This document shows, in pieces, positions 7,837-15,810 of a stretch of DNA of 64,000 nucleotides. A program made the translations under genes and the position numbers. Each line of letters begins with the position of its first letter. Within the stretch, counting starts at the first letter, position 1. The stretch comes from Streptomyces guryensis. Its GTDB lineage: Bacteria; Actinomycetota; Actinomycetes; Streptomycetales; Streptomycetaceae. Below the pieces are notes generated by a model that was not told where the DNA came from, ran no database searches, and saw nothing but the letters and a program-made list of their open reading frames with translations. Location: the NCBI RefSeq assembly GCF_021261325.1, contig NZ_JAJSBI010000005.1:310001-374000 (forward strand), in the 5' to 3' direction.

Positions 7837-9015
7837 TCACGCGTTCCGGGCGGGCTGTCCTTCCCGGATGTCGGACTCCCACTCCAGCAGCCGTATCAGT
7901 CCGTCCTCCTCGGACCGCGTGGGAGCCGCACCCCGGCGCCCCGTGGGAGACGGGGAGTGCGTGCCCCGGGAGATGTTCCCGCTGACGGTGATGTTGTGTT
8001 CGACGCGCGGGCGGCGCAGGTCCTCGTACAGGGTGAGCGCCGTGTCGGTGTCCGGTGCGTCGCGCAGGCACTTCGCGAGGACCACCGCGTCCTCCAGCGC
8101 CATGGACGCGCCCTGACCGGTGGCCGGGGAGGCCGCGTGCGCGGCGTCGCCGACGAGCAGCGTGCGGCCGGAGCGCCAGGGGCTGCCCGCGGGTATCTCG
8201 GTGGCGTTGGTGACCAGGACGTCGTCGCCGGCGGCCGCGACGATGTCCGCGGCGGGCGTGGGGTCCTCGCGCAGCAGCGGGACGAGCAGATCACGCCAGT
8301 CGGCGGGCGAGCCGTCCGCGGGTTCGTCGGCGGGCAGGGGCTCGCCGGATACGCGCGCGAACCAGTACGTCTCCCCGTCGGGCGAGACGGCGTAGCCGAA
8401 GGCGGCCGTGCTGCCGCGCACCATGGTGATCCGCGCGTCCGGTTCGGACCGGTCCGCGGCGCGGGTGTAGCCGTAGAAGACCCGCTGGCCGGCGTAGCAC
8501 GGCTGCGTCTCGGGGGTGATGTGCCGGCGGACCGTGGAGTTCAGGCCGTCGGCGCCGATCAGCAGGTCGCCGGTGGCGGTGCTGCCGTCGGTGAAGTGCG
8601 CGGTGACGCCGTCGGGGCCGTCCTCGACGGAGGCGAGTCGGGCGCCGTGCCGGACGGCGATGCCCCGGCGCGCGGCCTCCGCCTGCAGGGCCGCGTTGAG
8701 GTCGCCGCGGCGCAGGCAGCGGTACTGCAGGAGGGGGTCGGCGGCTTCGCCGAGGGGGACCTGCGCCAGCTCGGCGCCCGTGTCGTCCATGACCCGCATC
8801 GAGGTGAGCGGGAAGCCGAGCGCCGTGACCGCGGCAGAGGCGTCGAGCTGTGCGAGGGCGCGCATGCCGTTGCTCGCGAGGGTGAGGAACGCCCCCAGGT
8901 CCTCTGCCGAACCGGGGTGTGCCTCGTGCACGGTGACCTCGAAGCCCGCCTTGCGCAGGGCCAGAGCCACCGCCGTGCCGGCTGTTCCGCCCCCGATGAC
9001 CAGTACTCGTGTCAC
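7837..9015 (-). CDS. FAD-dependent monooxygenase (PHBH fold)
   Basis: A 392-residue flavoprotein of the aromatic-hydroxylase class. The FAD GxGxxG loop is VLVIGGGTAGTAVALALRK at residues 4-22, the DG motif is LIGADGLNSTVRRH, and the FAD ribityl-binding motif is GDAAHAASPATGQGASMALE. These imply NAD(P)H-dependent hydroxylation or epoxidation of a small organic substrate. The GTG start was chosen because the FAD loop begins immediately after it and GGTGGGG lies upstream; a longer in-frame extension adds only low-complexity sequence. It follows fprA on the same strand across a 200-nt gap that holds a strong repeat structure, so it is probably transcribed separately. Substrate unknown. Confidence 0.85.
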   Translation of the reverse strand: MTRVLVIGGGTAGTAVALALRKAGFEVTVHEAHPGSAEDLGAFLTLASNGMRALAQLDASAAVTALGFPLTSMRVMDDTGAELAQVPLGEAADPLLQYRCLRRGDLNAALQAEAARRGIAVRHGARLASVEDGPDGVTAHFTDGSTATGDLLIGADGLNSTVRRHITPETQPCYAGQRVFYGYTRAADRSEPDARITMVRGSTAAFGYAVSPDGETYWFARVSGEPLPADEPADGSPADWRDLLVPLLREDPTPAADIVAAAGDDVLVTNATEIPAGSPWRSGRTLLVGDAAHAASPATGQGASMALEDAVVLAKCLRDAPDTDTALTLYEDLRRPRVEHNITVSGNISRGTHSPSPTGRRGAAPTRSEEDGLIRLLEWESDIREGQPARNA

Positions 9016-9136
9016 GCCCCACCCCGTCCGTCTGCGAACGGCCCCCGCGGTCGCACGCACACAGGGAGGAACGCCTGAACGACACCAAGGGTTCCGTGCA
9101 GAGGCGACGATGCCTTCGCGGTCGGTGCCATACGCG

Positions 9137-9205
9137 ACGCCGGTCGTGTCACGCCCTTCCGGCGGTCGTGTCACGCCCTTCCGGCGAGCGTGACACGACC
9201 GGCGT
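9137..9205. repeat. tandem 22-bp repeat with competing inverted repeat
   Basis: Two head-to-tail copies of a 22-bp unit starting CGGTCGTGTCACGCCCTT (9141-9162 and 9163-9184) are followed by an inverted copy, CGTGACACGACCGGCGT (9189-9205). The inverted copy can pair with the near unit (13 bp, loop 13 nt) or with the far unit (17 bp, loop 35 nt), so two mutually exclusive hairpins are possible. It lies just past the fprA stop and so may act as its terminator. Confidence 0.75.
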
Positions 9206-9214
9206 TCGTCCGCG

Positions 9215-10579
9215 TCAGGCGCCGCTCGCCCCGAGCATGTCCGCTCGCTCGACGATCTTCACGCGCTCACGGCCCTGCGGCTCGCCCAGCGCCTTCTCCG
9301 CGGCGTCCAGCTTGTACCAGCCCTCCCAGGTGGTGAAGCGGACGCCCCGCTCGGCGAGGAACGCGTCCACGGCCTCCGGCTCGGGTGAACCCGGCGTCTG
9401 CAGACGGCCGTTCGCGTGGTCGTCCAGCAGATTGGCCACCGTCTCGTTGGCGTCGCCCTTGGTGTGGCCGATCAGGCCCACCGGGCCGCGCCGGATCCAG
9501 CCGGTGACGTACGTCGACTGCAGGTGCTCGCCGGACTCCTGGACGACCCGGCCGCCCGCGTCAGGCACCGTGCCCGAGTCGATGTCCCAGGGCAGCTTGG
9601 GGAGCTTGTCGGACAGGTAGCCGACCGCGCGGTAGACCGCGGTGACGTCCCAGTCCTTGAACTCGCCGGTGCCCCTGACGTTGCCCGTGCCGTCGAGGGC
9701 GGTGCGCTCGGTGCGCAGCCCGACGACCTTGCCGTCCTCGCCGAGGACCTCGGTGGGCGACTCGAAGAAGTGCAGGAACAGTTTGTGCGGGCGGTCGCCG
9801 ACGTCGCGGATCGCCCAGTTCTCCAGGGTCTTGGCGACCATGTCGGCCTGCTTGTTGCCGCGCCGGGTCTCGATCGAGCCCGCGTCGTAGTCGATGTCCT
9901 CGGGGTCGACGATGACCTCGATGTTGGGGGAGTGGTCCAGCTCCCGCAGCTCCATCGGGGAGAACTTCGCCTGCGCCGGGCCGCGGCGGCCGAACACGTG
10001 GATCTCCAGCGCCTTGTTGGCCTTCAGACCGTCGTAGACGTTCGGCGGGATCTCTGTCGGCAGCAGCTCGTCCGCCGTCTTGGCGAGGATGCGGGCCACG
10101 TCGAGCGCGACGTTGCCGACGCCGAGCACGGCGACCTTCTCGGCCTCCAGCGGCCAGGTGCGCGGCACGTCCGGGTGGCCGTCGTACCAGGACACGAAGT
10201 CGGCCGCGCCGTACGAGCCGTCGAGGTCGATGCCGGGTATGCGCAGCTCACGGTCGGCCGTCGCGCCCGTCGAGAAGATCACGGCGTCGTAGAAGGCGCG
10301 CAGGTCGTCCAGGCTGACGTCGTTCGGGTAGTCGACGTTGCCGAAGAGACGGATCTGCGGCTTGTCGAGCACCTGGTGGAGGGCCGTGATGATGCCCTTG
10401 ATGCGGGGGTGGTCGGGGGCGACGCCGTAGCGGATCAGGCCGAACGGGGCGGGCATCCGCTCGAAGAGGTCGATGGACACACCGGGGTCGGCGGCCACCT
10501 CGGACTTGAGCAGGGCGTCGGCGGCGTAGATCCCGGCGGGGCCGGCTCCGACGATGGCTACCCGCAGGGGGCGCGGCAT
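9215..10579 (-). CDS. fprA: ferredoxin/adrenodoxin-type NADP reductase
   Basis: A 454-residue flavoenzyme of the FprA (adrenodoxin reductase-like) family that passes electrons between NADPH and ferredoxins, for example to serve cytochromes P450. The FAD motif VAIVGAGPAGIYAADALL begins at residue 8, LIRYGVAPDHPRIKG follows, and the NADP-binding motif VLGVGNVALDVAR is near residue 150; GWIRRGPVGLIGHTKGDA is the usual C-terminal FAD contact. AAGGGA stands about 8 nt before the ATG. Upstream, 47 nt from the start, lies an iron-box-like sequence, suggesting repression by a DtxR/DmdR-type regulator when iron is plentiful. The P450 gene at 26 kb is a possible but unproven client. Confidence 0.92.
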   Translation of the reverse strand: MPRPLRVAIVGAGPAGIYAADALLKSEVAADPGVSIDLFERMPAPFGLIRYGVAPDHPRIKGIITALHQVLDKPQIRLFGNVDYPNDVSLDDLRAFYDAVIFSTGATADRELRIPGIDLDGSYGAADFVSWYDGHPDVPRTWPLEAEKVAVLGVGNVALDVARILAKTADELLPTEIPPNVYDGLKANKALEIHVFGRRGPAQAKFSPMELRELDHSPNIEVIVDPEDIDYDAGSIETRRGNKQADMVAKTLENWAIRDVGDRPHKLFLHFFESPTEVLGEDGKVVGLRTERTALDGTGNVRGTGEFKDWDVTAVYRAVGYLSDKLPKLPWDIDSGTVPDAGGRVVQESGEHLQSTYVTGWIRRGPVGLIGHTKGDANETVANLLDDHANGRLQTPGSPEPEAVDAFLAERGVRFTTWEGWYKLDAAEKALGEPQGRERVKIVERADMLGASGA

Positions 10580-10625
10580 GATCAGGTTCCCTTCGAGCGA
10601 GGACAGACGACTCGAACGGGAAGCT

Positions 10626-10644
10626 TAAGCTAAGGCAAGCCTAA
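10626..10644. promoter_or_regulatory. iron-box-like operator (DmdR/IdeR type)
   Basis: TAAGCTAAGGCAAGCCTAA agrees at 14 of 19 positions with the DtxR/IdeR/DmdR consensus TTAGGTTAGGCTAACCTAA, with both half-sites recognisable. It sits 47 nt before the fprA start in the gap shared with the divergent sigma-factor remnant. Iron-dependent repression of fprA is the natural reading. Confidence 0.6.
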
Positions 10645-10662
10645 GTCGGTACGCGGGTCCGG

Positions 10663-10678
10663 TCTATGGGCCCATAGA
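10663..10678. promoter_or_regulatory. perfect 16-bp palindrome
   Basis: TCTATGGGCCCATAGA is a perfect palindrome 8 nt before the start codon of the sigma-factor remnant and 18 nt from the iron box. Its position suits an operator for the divergent gene. No cognate regulator is identifiable. Confidence 0.4.
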
Positions 10679-10686
10679 TCAAATTT

Positions 10687-11370
10687 ATGAGCAGGGAGCG
10701 GGAACTCGAATACGGGCATCGGCCAACAGGAGTCGACCATGTCCGCGACCTCGAGGGAAGCCATGAACCTGAAAGGCGACCGGCGTTCGCCTTGCCGAGC
10801 ATCGGAGTTCCTCCGGCCCTCGGCCCGCCCGACGACTCCGCCTCCGAAGCCTCGGTCATCGAGCTGTCCTGGGACGAGCCCGACGCGTCCGCGGTGCTCT
10901 TGAACCGTTACGCCGACGACATCCACCGCTACGCGGCCAGGCGGCTGGGCACCGAGACCGCCGACGACCTGATGGCCGAGGCCTTCGTGATCGCCTTCCG
11001 GCAGCGGCGCCGCTACGACGTGTCGCGGCCCCAGGCGCGTTCCTGGCTGTACGGCATCGTCGCCAACCTCGTCGGCCGGCACCGGCGCGCAGAGGCCCGC
11101 CGGCTCAAGGCACTCGCCCGCGTCGCCACCACCCGCCCGGCGGAGGTCGAGCCGCTCGCGGACCGGGTGGCCGCCAAGGTCAGTGCCGAGAGCTCCCGCG
11201 CCCGACTGGCGGGCGCCCTCGCGGCGTTGCCCGCCCGGCACCGGGACGTGCTCCTGATCGCCTGGGGCGACCTCGACTACGCGGAGGTTGCCGAGGCCCT
11301 GGGCGTGCCGGTCGGAACCGTGCGCTCATCGCCGCCCGGCGCGACGGGGGCAGGGATGTCCCGCGGCTGA
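10687..11370 (+). pseudogene. ECF-type sigma factor, C-terminus lost
   Basis: Reads as 227 residues. Region 2 is intact (NRYADDIHRYAARRLGTETADDLMAEAFV, then RSWLYGIVANLVGRHRRAEARRL) and region 4 begins normally (ALPARHRDVLLIAWGDLDYAEVAEALGVPVGTVRS). The recognition helix should continue with an RLHRAR-type sequence, but coding breaks off at GTVRS and is replaced by a Gly/Pro-rich tail and a stop. The following sequence, two frames over, belongs to a different gene family that normally sits just downstream of such sigma factors. A deletion joining the two genes explains this best. Promoter recognition is probably abolished. No ribosome-binding site is visible before the ATG. Confidence 0.75.
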
Positions 11371-11856
11371 CCACACTGAGCGCGGTGCGGTTCCTGCACA
11401 GGGCTGCGGACCGGTCCCGCGCCGACGGCGCCGGGATGCCGATTCCGCGCAACGACCAGTACCTGTACAGCAAGACCTGCATCACCCGGACCTATGTGGA
11501 GGGCGGCAGGACCAGGACCTGGACGGACGAGAGCCGGCTCTCGGTGGGGCCGCGGGGCATGCCGCCCGGTCTGCAAGCCGCCGCGTTCGAGGCCGTCGCG
11601 AGGATTCCTGGCATCAGGCCCGACCATCACGAGGTGGACGCCCTCGGTCGCCGCGGGATCGCGGTCTCGTGCCCGAAGATGTCCTTCACCTTCCTCTTCG
11701 ACCCGAAGACCTGTGCCTACCTGGGGCTCCTGGTGACGGGGAGCAGCGCGAAGAGGATCAACGGCGAGTGGCGGCAGGGCGGCTGCTACCACGACATGCG
11801 CGGCCTGGAAGAAGCGGGCGTCGTGGACCGCATCGGCCAACCCCCCTGGAACCGCT
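11330..11856 (+). pseudogene. CU044_5270-family protein remnant
   Basis: Without any plausible start of its own, this frame encodes RDVPRLTTLSAVRFLHRAADR, then NDQYLYSKTCITRTYVEGG and TWTDESRLSV, and finally GMPPGLQAAAFEAVARIPG, EVDALGRRGIAVS and FLFDPKTCAYLGLLVTGSS. This is the extracytoplasmic part of a CU044_5270-family protein, normally about 330 residues with an N-terminal cytosolic part and membrane helix, encoded next to a sigma factor. Here the N-terminus with the anchor is missing, and a further internal block between ESRLSV and GMPPGLQ, where the family has many more residues, appears deleted. The original stop is also lost. Family name is from memory and should be confirmed. Confidence 0.7.
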
Positions 11857-11894
11857 GGGCCGCCGTACCGCGCAGGGGGGCGGTACGGCGGCCC
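11857..11894. terminator. perfect 15-bp terminator hairpin
   Basis: GGGCCGCCGTACCGC (11857-11871) and GCGGTACGGCGGCCC (11880-11894) form a perfect 15-bp stem with an 8-nt loop. It lies between the sigma/CU044_5270 remnants and the chitosanase gene, which are convergent, and should serve both directions. Confidence 0.75.
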
Positions 11895-11903
11895 ACGGCC
11901 CGG

Positions 11904-12752
11904 TCAGCCGATGTGGTAACTGTCCCCGTACACCTTCCAGTTGAGCGGGGTGTCGAGGCAAAGGTTGCCGTTGCGCAGGAAGACCCGCTGCTCGGTGTCG
12001 ACGCGGCTGGTGTCGCTGTGCGCCTCCTCCTGCTTCATGGCCCACACCCGGGCGTCGAGGAAGGCGTTCAGGTACGCCACCTCGTCGCCGCCCTGCGCCG
12101 GCGGCTTCGCCTTGTTCAGGGCCCGCTTGCGTATGTTGCGGAAACTGGTCGGGTCGTCGCCGTCGCCGTGCATGACGATGGCGTCGTAGTACGCGAACTG
12201 CCCCAGCGTCCCGATCCGGTCCGCCTTGCCCTGCTGTACGGCCGGGTTGAAGTACACGCGGTCGCGCTCGTCGTTCTGCGCCTGCTGGAACGCGGTGTCC
12301 TGGGCGGCCTTGCGCCAGTCGCGGGGGAAGTTCGGGTCCAGCCCTTCGTGCGAGTCGGAGCCGTTCACCGCGCGCAGTGCCGGGAGGTATTTGGAAAGTA
12401 CGTTGCCGGGCTTGCGGTCGGTGTAGAGCTGGACGAGGTCGAGCATGTCGCCGGTGCCGGAGCAGAAGCCGATGATCCCGGCGGTGTAGCCGCGGCCATC
12501 GCCGATGTCCTCGATGTACTTGTACTGCGCCTTCCAGTCGAGCGAGGAGTTCTCCGCGCTCGACACCAGCTTCATGGCGATCTCCTTCTTCGCCGGGTCG
12601 TCGAGGCCCACGCAGCCCGCCGAGGCAGGGCTGGCCGAGGCGTGCGAGGGCCGCAGCAGGGGTGCCGCGGCCAGGGCTGCGCCGGCCGCCACGAGGACGG
12701 TGCGGCGCGAGATGCGGGAGGGATGTGCAGGGTCGCTGGAGGGGTGCCTCAC
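11904..12752 (-). CDS. csn: GH46 chitosanase, Tat-exported
   Basis: A 282-residue secreted endo-chitosanase that hydrolyses beta-1,4 links in chitosan. The N-terminus carries a twin-arginine signal (SRRTVLVAAGAALAAAPLL, residues 15-33). The mature enzyme contains SSAENSSLDWKAQYKYIEDI followed by GDGRGYT; Glu67 and Asp85 are spaced 18 residues apart, exactly as the catalytic Glu22/Asp40 pair in the Streptomyces N174 enzyme. Length is normal for the family. The GTG start has GGAG 6 nt upstream. A strong palindrome about 50 nt upstream suggests repression by a CsnR-type ROK regulator. Together with two GH18 enzymes in the window it indicates use of chitin-derived polymers. Confidence 0.93.
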   Translation of the reverse strand: MRHPSSDPAHPSRISRRTVLVAAGAALAAAPLLRPSHASASPASAGCVGLDDPAKKEIAMKLVSSAENSSLDWKAQYKYIEDIGDGRGYTAGIIGFCSGTGDMLDLVQLYTDRKPGNVLSKYLPALRAVNGSDSHEGLDPNFPRDWRKAAQDTAFQQAQNDERDRVYFNPAVQQGKADRIGTLGQFAYYDAIVMHGDGDDPTSFRNIRKRALNKAKPPAQGGDEVAYLNAFLDARVWAMKQEEAHSDTSRVDTEQRVFLRNGNLCLDTPLNWKVYGDSYHIG

Positions 12753-12800
12753 GGGGGCTCCAAGTGGTGGTGGGGGGTGGAGAGTTGGCCGTCACTGACT

Positions 12801-12823
12801 CTGATAGGAAGGTTTCCTATCAG
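12801..12823. promoter_or_regulatory. palindromic operator upstream of chitosanase gene
   Basis: CTGATAGGAA-GGT-TTCCTATCAG has perfect 10-bp arms around a 3-nt centre, 48 nt before the chitosanase start. Streptomyces chitosanase genes are known to be controlled by the ROK repressor CsnR through a palindrome of the AGGAAA/TTTCCT type, which this resembles. No csnR gene lies within the window. Confidence 0.7.
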
Positions 12824-12902
12824 ATGGCGGAGGCAGCGCACACCCGTCGCGGCAGAAGTTCGTAGGGACGCACGAACCAGGTACGGACCAAAACGGGGTG
12901 AG

Positions 12903-15707
12903 TCAGGGCAGCGGCTGTTCCGCCCAGATGACCTTGCCCTCGGGGGTGTACCGGGTGCCCCAGCGATCGGCGAGCTGGGCCACCAGGAACAGCCCGCGGC
13001 CGCCCTCGTCCGTCATCGCCGCGTACCGCAGATGCGGTGACGTGCTGCTGCTGTCGAAGACCTCGCAGATCAGGGTGCGGTCGAACAGCACGCGCACGCG
13101 GATGGGATCGGCGCCGTAGCGGATCGCGTTGGTGACCAGCTCACTCAGGATGAGCTCCGTGGTGAACGTCAGCTCGTCGAGCCCCCACCCGGTCAGCCTG
13201 CGGCTGACGGAGGCACGTACCTCCCCGACGGCCGCCGGGTCGTTCCGCACCTCCCAGTCGGCGATCCGGTCGGCGTCCAGCGCCCGGGTGCGGGCCACGA
13301 TCAGCGCGACGTCGTCGCTGGGACGGGCCGGCAGCTGCGAGTCGAGCACGACCTGGCAGGTGTCCTCCGGGGACTCACCCGCACGTTCCAGCGCACCCCG
13401 CAGAAGCGCGAGGCCCTCGTCGATGTCCCGTTCCCGGTCCTCGACCAGCCCGTCGGTGTAGAGGACGAGACGGCTGCCCTCCTCCAGCACGAGGTCGGCC
13501 GTCTCGAACGGCAGTCCTCCCAGGCCGAGCGGGGGGCCCGCGGGCACGTCGGGGAACTCCACGCCGCCGTCGGGCCGGACCAGCGCCGGCGGCGGATGGC
13601 CGGCCCGGGCGATGGTGCACTTCCGCGACACCGGATCGTAGATCGCGTACAGGCAGGTGGCGCCGGTGACCGGGGCGTTGCCGCCGTCCGCCGTCTCGTC
13701 CTGGTCGATGCGCCCCACCAACTCGTCGAGCAGAGCGAGGAGTTCGTCGGGCGGCAGGTCGAGGGCGGAGAAGTTGTGGACCGCCGTGCGCAGCCGTCCC
13801 ATGGTGGCCGCGGCGTGCAGCCCGTGCCCGACGACGTCGCCGACGACGAGGGCGACCCGGGCGCCCGAGAGCGGCAGCACGTCGAACCAGTCGCCCCCGA
13901 CCCCGGCCTGCGCGGGCAGATAACGGTAGGCGATGTCCAGGGCGGTCTGCTCGGGCAGTCGGCGCGGGAGCAGGCTGCGCTGCAGGGTCACGGCCATGCT
14001 GTGCTCGCGTGTATAGCGGCGGGCGTTGTCGATGGAGACCGCGGCCCGGGCCACCAGCTCCTCGGCGAGGGCCAGTTCGTCCGGGTCGAAGGGCTCCGGT
14101 TTCTCGGAGCGCCAGAAGCTGACCACCCCTAGCACCAGGGAACCGGCGCGCAGCGGCACGGTGATCAGCGAATGGATGCCGTACTCGACGACCTGCGCGG
14201 TGCGCTCCAGATCCTGGGCGTGCCAGCCCGGCGCCGCGCCGAGGTCCGGTTCCAGCACGGCCTGTCCGGAATACAGGCTGCGGGCATGCGGCGAGGAGTC
14301 GACGAACTTGATCTGCCGGCCCACCTTGTAGAGCGGGGCGTCCTCGCCGATCCCGCTCGACGCGGTACGGCGCAGGGAAGTCACCCCCTCCGGCTGGCCC
14401 CCGCCCAGCACCGCGTCGAACAGGTCGACCGTCGCGAAATCGGCGAACCGGGGCACGGCAAGTTCCGCCAGCTCCTCCGCGGTGCGGGTGACGTCCAGAC
14501 TGGTGCCGATGCCCACCCCGGCGTCGTACAGCATGTTGAGGCGTTCCCGCGCCGTCTCGGCCCGGCCGGACAGGGCGCGCAGCTCGGTCGAGTCGCGCAG
14601 CGTGGCGACGCTGCCCGGCGGACCGCCCTGGACGTCCGTGGGCCGCTGGTTGACCGCGAGGAGCCGGTCCTTGACCAGATGCACCTCGTCGGTGGCGACG
14701 CGCCCCGAGGCCAGCAGCTCGGCCGTGTCGGGGGCGAGGCCGAGGTCGAGGGCGCACCGGCCCTCGGCGTCCGCGGGCAGGTCCAGCAGACGGTGCGCCT
14801 CGTCGTTGGCGAGCAGCAGCCGGCCCTCGCCGCTGACGATGAGCACGCCCTCGCGCACCGCGTGCAGCACCGCGTCGTGGTGCTCGTACATGCGGGTCAT
14901 CTCGTCCGGGCCCAGGCCATGGGTCTGGCGCAGCAGCCGTCTGCTCACCAGTGCGGTGCCCCCGGTGGCCAGGGCGAGGCCACAGGCCGCGGCGAACAGG
15001 ACGAGGGGCAGCTGCCGGTCGGCGGTGCCGCCCACGGTCGCGGTGGTGATGCCTGCGGACACCAGGCCCACGACCTTGCCCTGGGGATCCTTGATCGGCA
15101 CGACCGCCTGCACCAGCCGCCCGATCGTCCCGTTGATCTCCTCGACCACCGTCCCGCCGGCCAGCGCGGGCGCGATGGTCCCCACGAACTTCTTGCCGAT
15201 GCGGTTCGGTTTGGGGTGGGTGTAGCGGATGCCGTCGGTGTTCATGACGACGATGAAGTCCACGCCGGTCGCCTTGCGGGCGGCCTCCGCCCGCGGTTGC
15301 AGAATCTTCGTGGGGTCGGGGCTGCTGAGCGCCTCGCGGGTGCCCGGAGCGTTGGCGAACGCCTGGGCGACGGCGACCGACCGGTTGCGAGCCTCCTGCG
15401 TGCTGTCATGCCGGACCTGCAGATACAGCGCCACCACCGCGGCGACCACCAGCAGCAGCACGATCACCACCTGCAGGACGAACACCTGCCGGGCGATGCT
15501 GCGTCCGGTGAGCGCCGACCGCAACGCCGTGATGCGGCCCGGTTCCACCTCGCCCGGGTGTCCTGGCCGCAGGGTGGGCGTACGGCCCGGCGTCCGGGTC
15601 GAGCGCCGCCCGTGCACCGCGTGGGCGCGATCGGTCGCGCGGCGGGCACGGGGACCGCCGGGACGGCGGTGCGACCGGGCCCCGGAACGGTCCGGAAGTC
15701 GGACCAT
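12903..15707 (-). CDS. membrane sensor SpoIIE phosphatase with PAS, GAF and HATPase domains
   Basis: A 934-residue multidomain signalling protein. After a basic N-terminus come a membrane helix (about 74-96), an extracytoplasmic single-Cache-like sensor (about 97-225, with GVDFIVVMNTDGIRYTHP), a second membrane helix (about 226-246), PAS (about 262-370), GAF (about 385-545), a PP2C/SpoIIE phosphatase (about 570-765, VGGDWFDVLPLSG, VGDVVGHGLHAAATMG, HPPPALVRPDGG, YTDGLVEDR, PSDDVALIV) and a C-terminal HATPase anti-sigma kinase domain (ELILSELVTNAIRYG, DEGGRGLFLVAQLADRWG). It can thus both phosphorylate and dephosphorylate STAS-type anti-anti-sigma factors. An in-frame GTG at 15548 is a credible shorter start. 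The Cache part resembles those of organic-acid sensors. Confidence 0.88.
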   Translation of the reverse strand: MVRLPDRSGARSHRRPGGPRARRATDRAHAVHGRRSTRTPGRTPTLRPGHPGEVEPGRITALRSALTGRSIARQVFVLQVVIVLLLVVAAVVALYLQVRHDSTQEARNRSVAVAQAFANAPGTREALSSPDPTKILQPRAEAARKATGVDFIVVMNTDGIRYTHPKPNRIGKKFVGTIAPALAGGTVVEEINGTIGRLVQAVVPIKDPQGKVVGLVSAGITTATVGGTADRQLPLVLFAAACGLALATGGTALVSRRLLRQTHGLGPDEMTRMYEHHDAVLHAVREGVLIVSGEGRLLLANDEAHRLLDLPADAEGRCALDLGLAPDTAELLASGRVATDEVHLVKDRLLAVNQRPTDVQGGPPGSVATLRDSTELRALSGRAETARERLNMLYDAGVGIGTSLDVTRTAEELAELAVPRFADFATVDLFDAVLGGGQPEGVTSLRRTASSGIGEDAPLYKVGRQIKFVDSSPHARSLYSGQAVLEPDLGAAPGWHAQDLERTAQVVEYGIHSLITVPLRAGSLVLGVVSFWRSEKPEPFDPDELALAEELVARAAVSIDNARRYTREHSMAVTLQRSLLPRRLPEQTALDIAYRYLPAQAGVGGDWFDVLPLSGARVALVVGDVVGHGLHAAATMGRLRTAVHNFSALDLPPDELLALLDELVGRIDQDETADGGNAPVTGATCLYAIYDPVSRKCTIARAGHPPPALVRPDGGVEFPDVPAGPPLGLGGLPFETADLVLEEGSRLVLYTDGLVEDRERDIDEGLALLRGALERAGESPEDTCQVVLDSQLPARPSDDVALIVARTRALDADRIADWEVRNDPAAVGEVRASVSRRLTGWGLDELTFTTELILSELVTNAIRYGADPIRVRVLFDRTLICEVFDSSSTSPHLRYAAMTDEGGRGLFLVAQLADRWGTRYTPEGKVIWAEQPLP

Positions 15708-15810
15708 GTGCCATGTCTACACTGCCGGGCCGCGTGAGGCGAGAGGCGTCACAGCGGGTGACGGAGATCGCCCCCTGTCCGAGTGCCGATGTCACGGGCG
15801 GGAGACCGTT

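Noticed and set aside
9416..10633. Long open frame on the + strand opposite fprA (about 405 codons)
   Set aside because: Val/Asp/Arg/Gly-rich composition typical of the antisense of a high-GC gene; the opposite strand encodes a complete conserved reductase.
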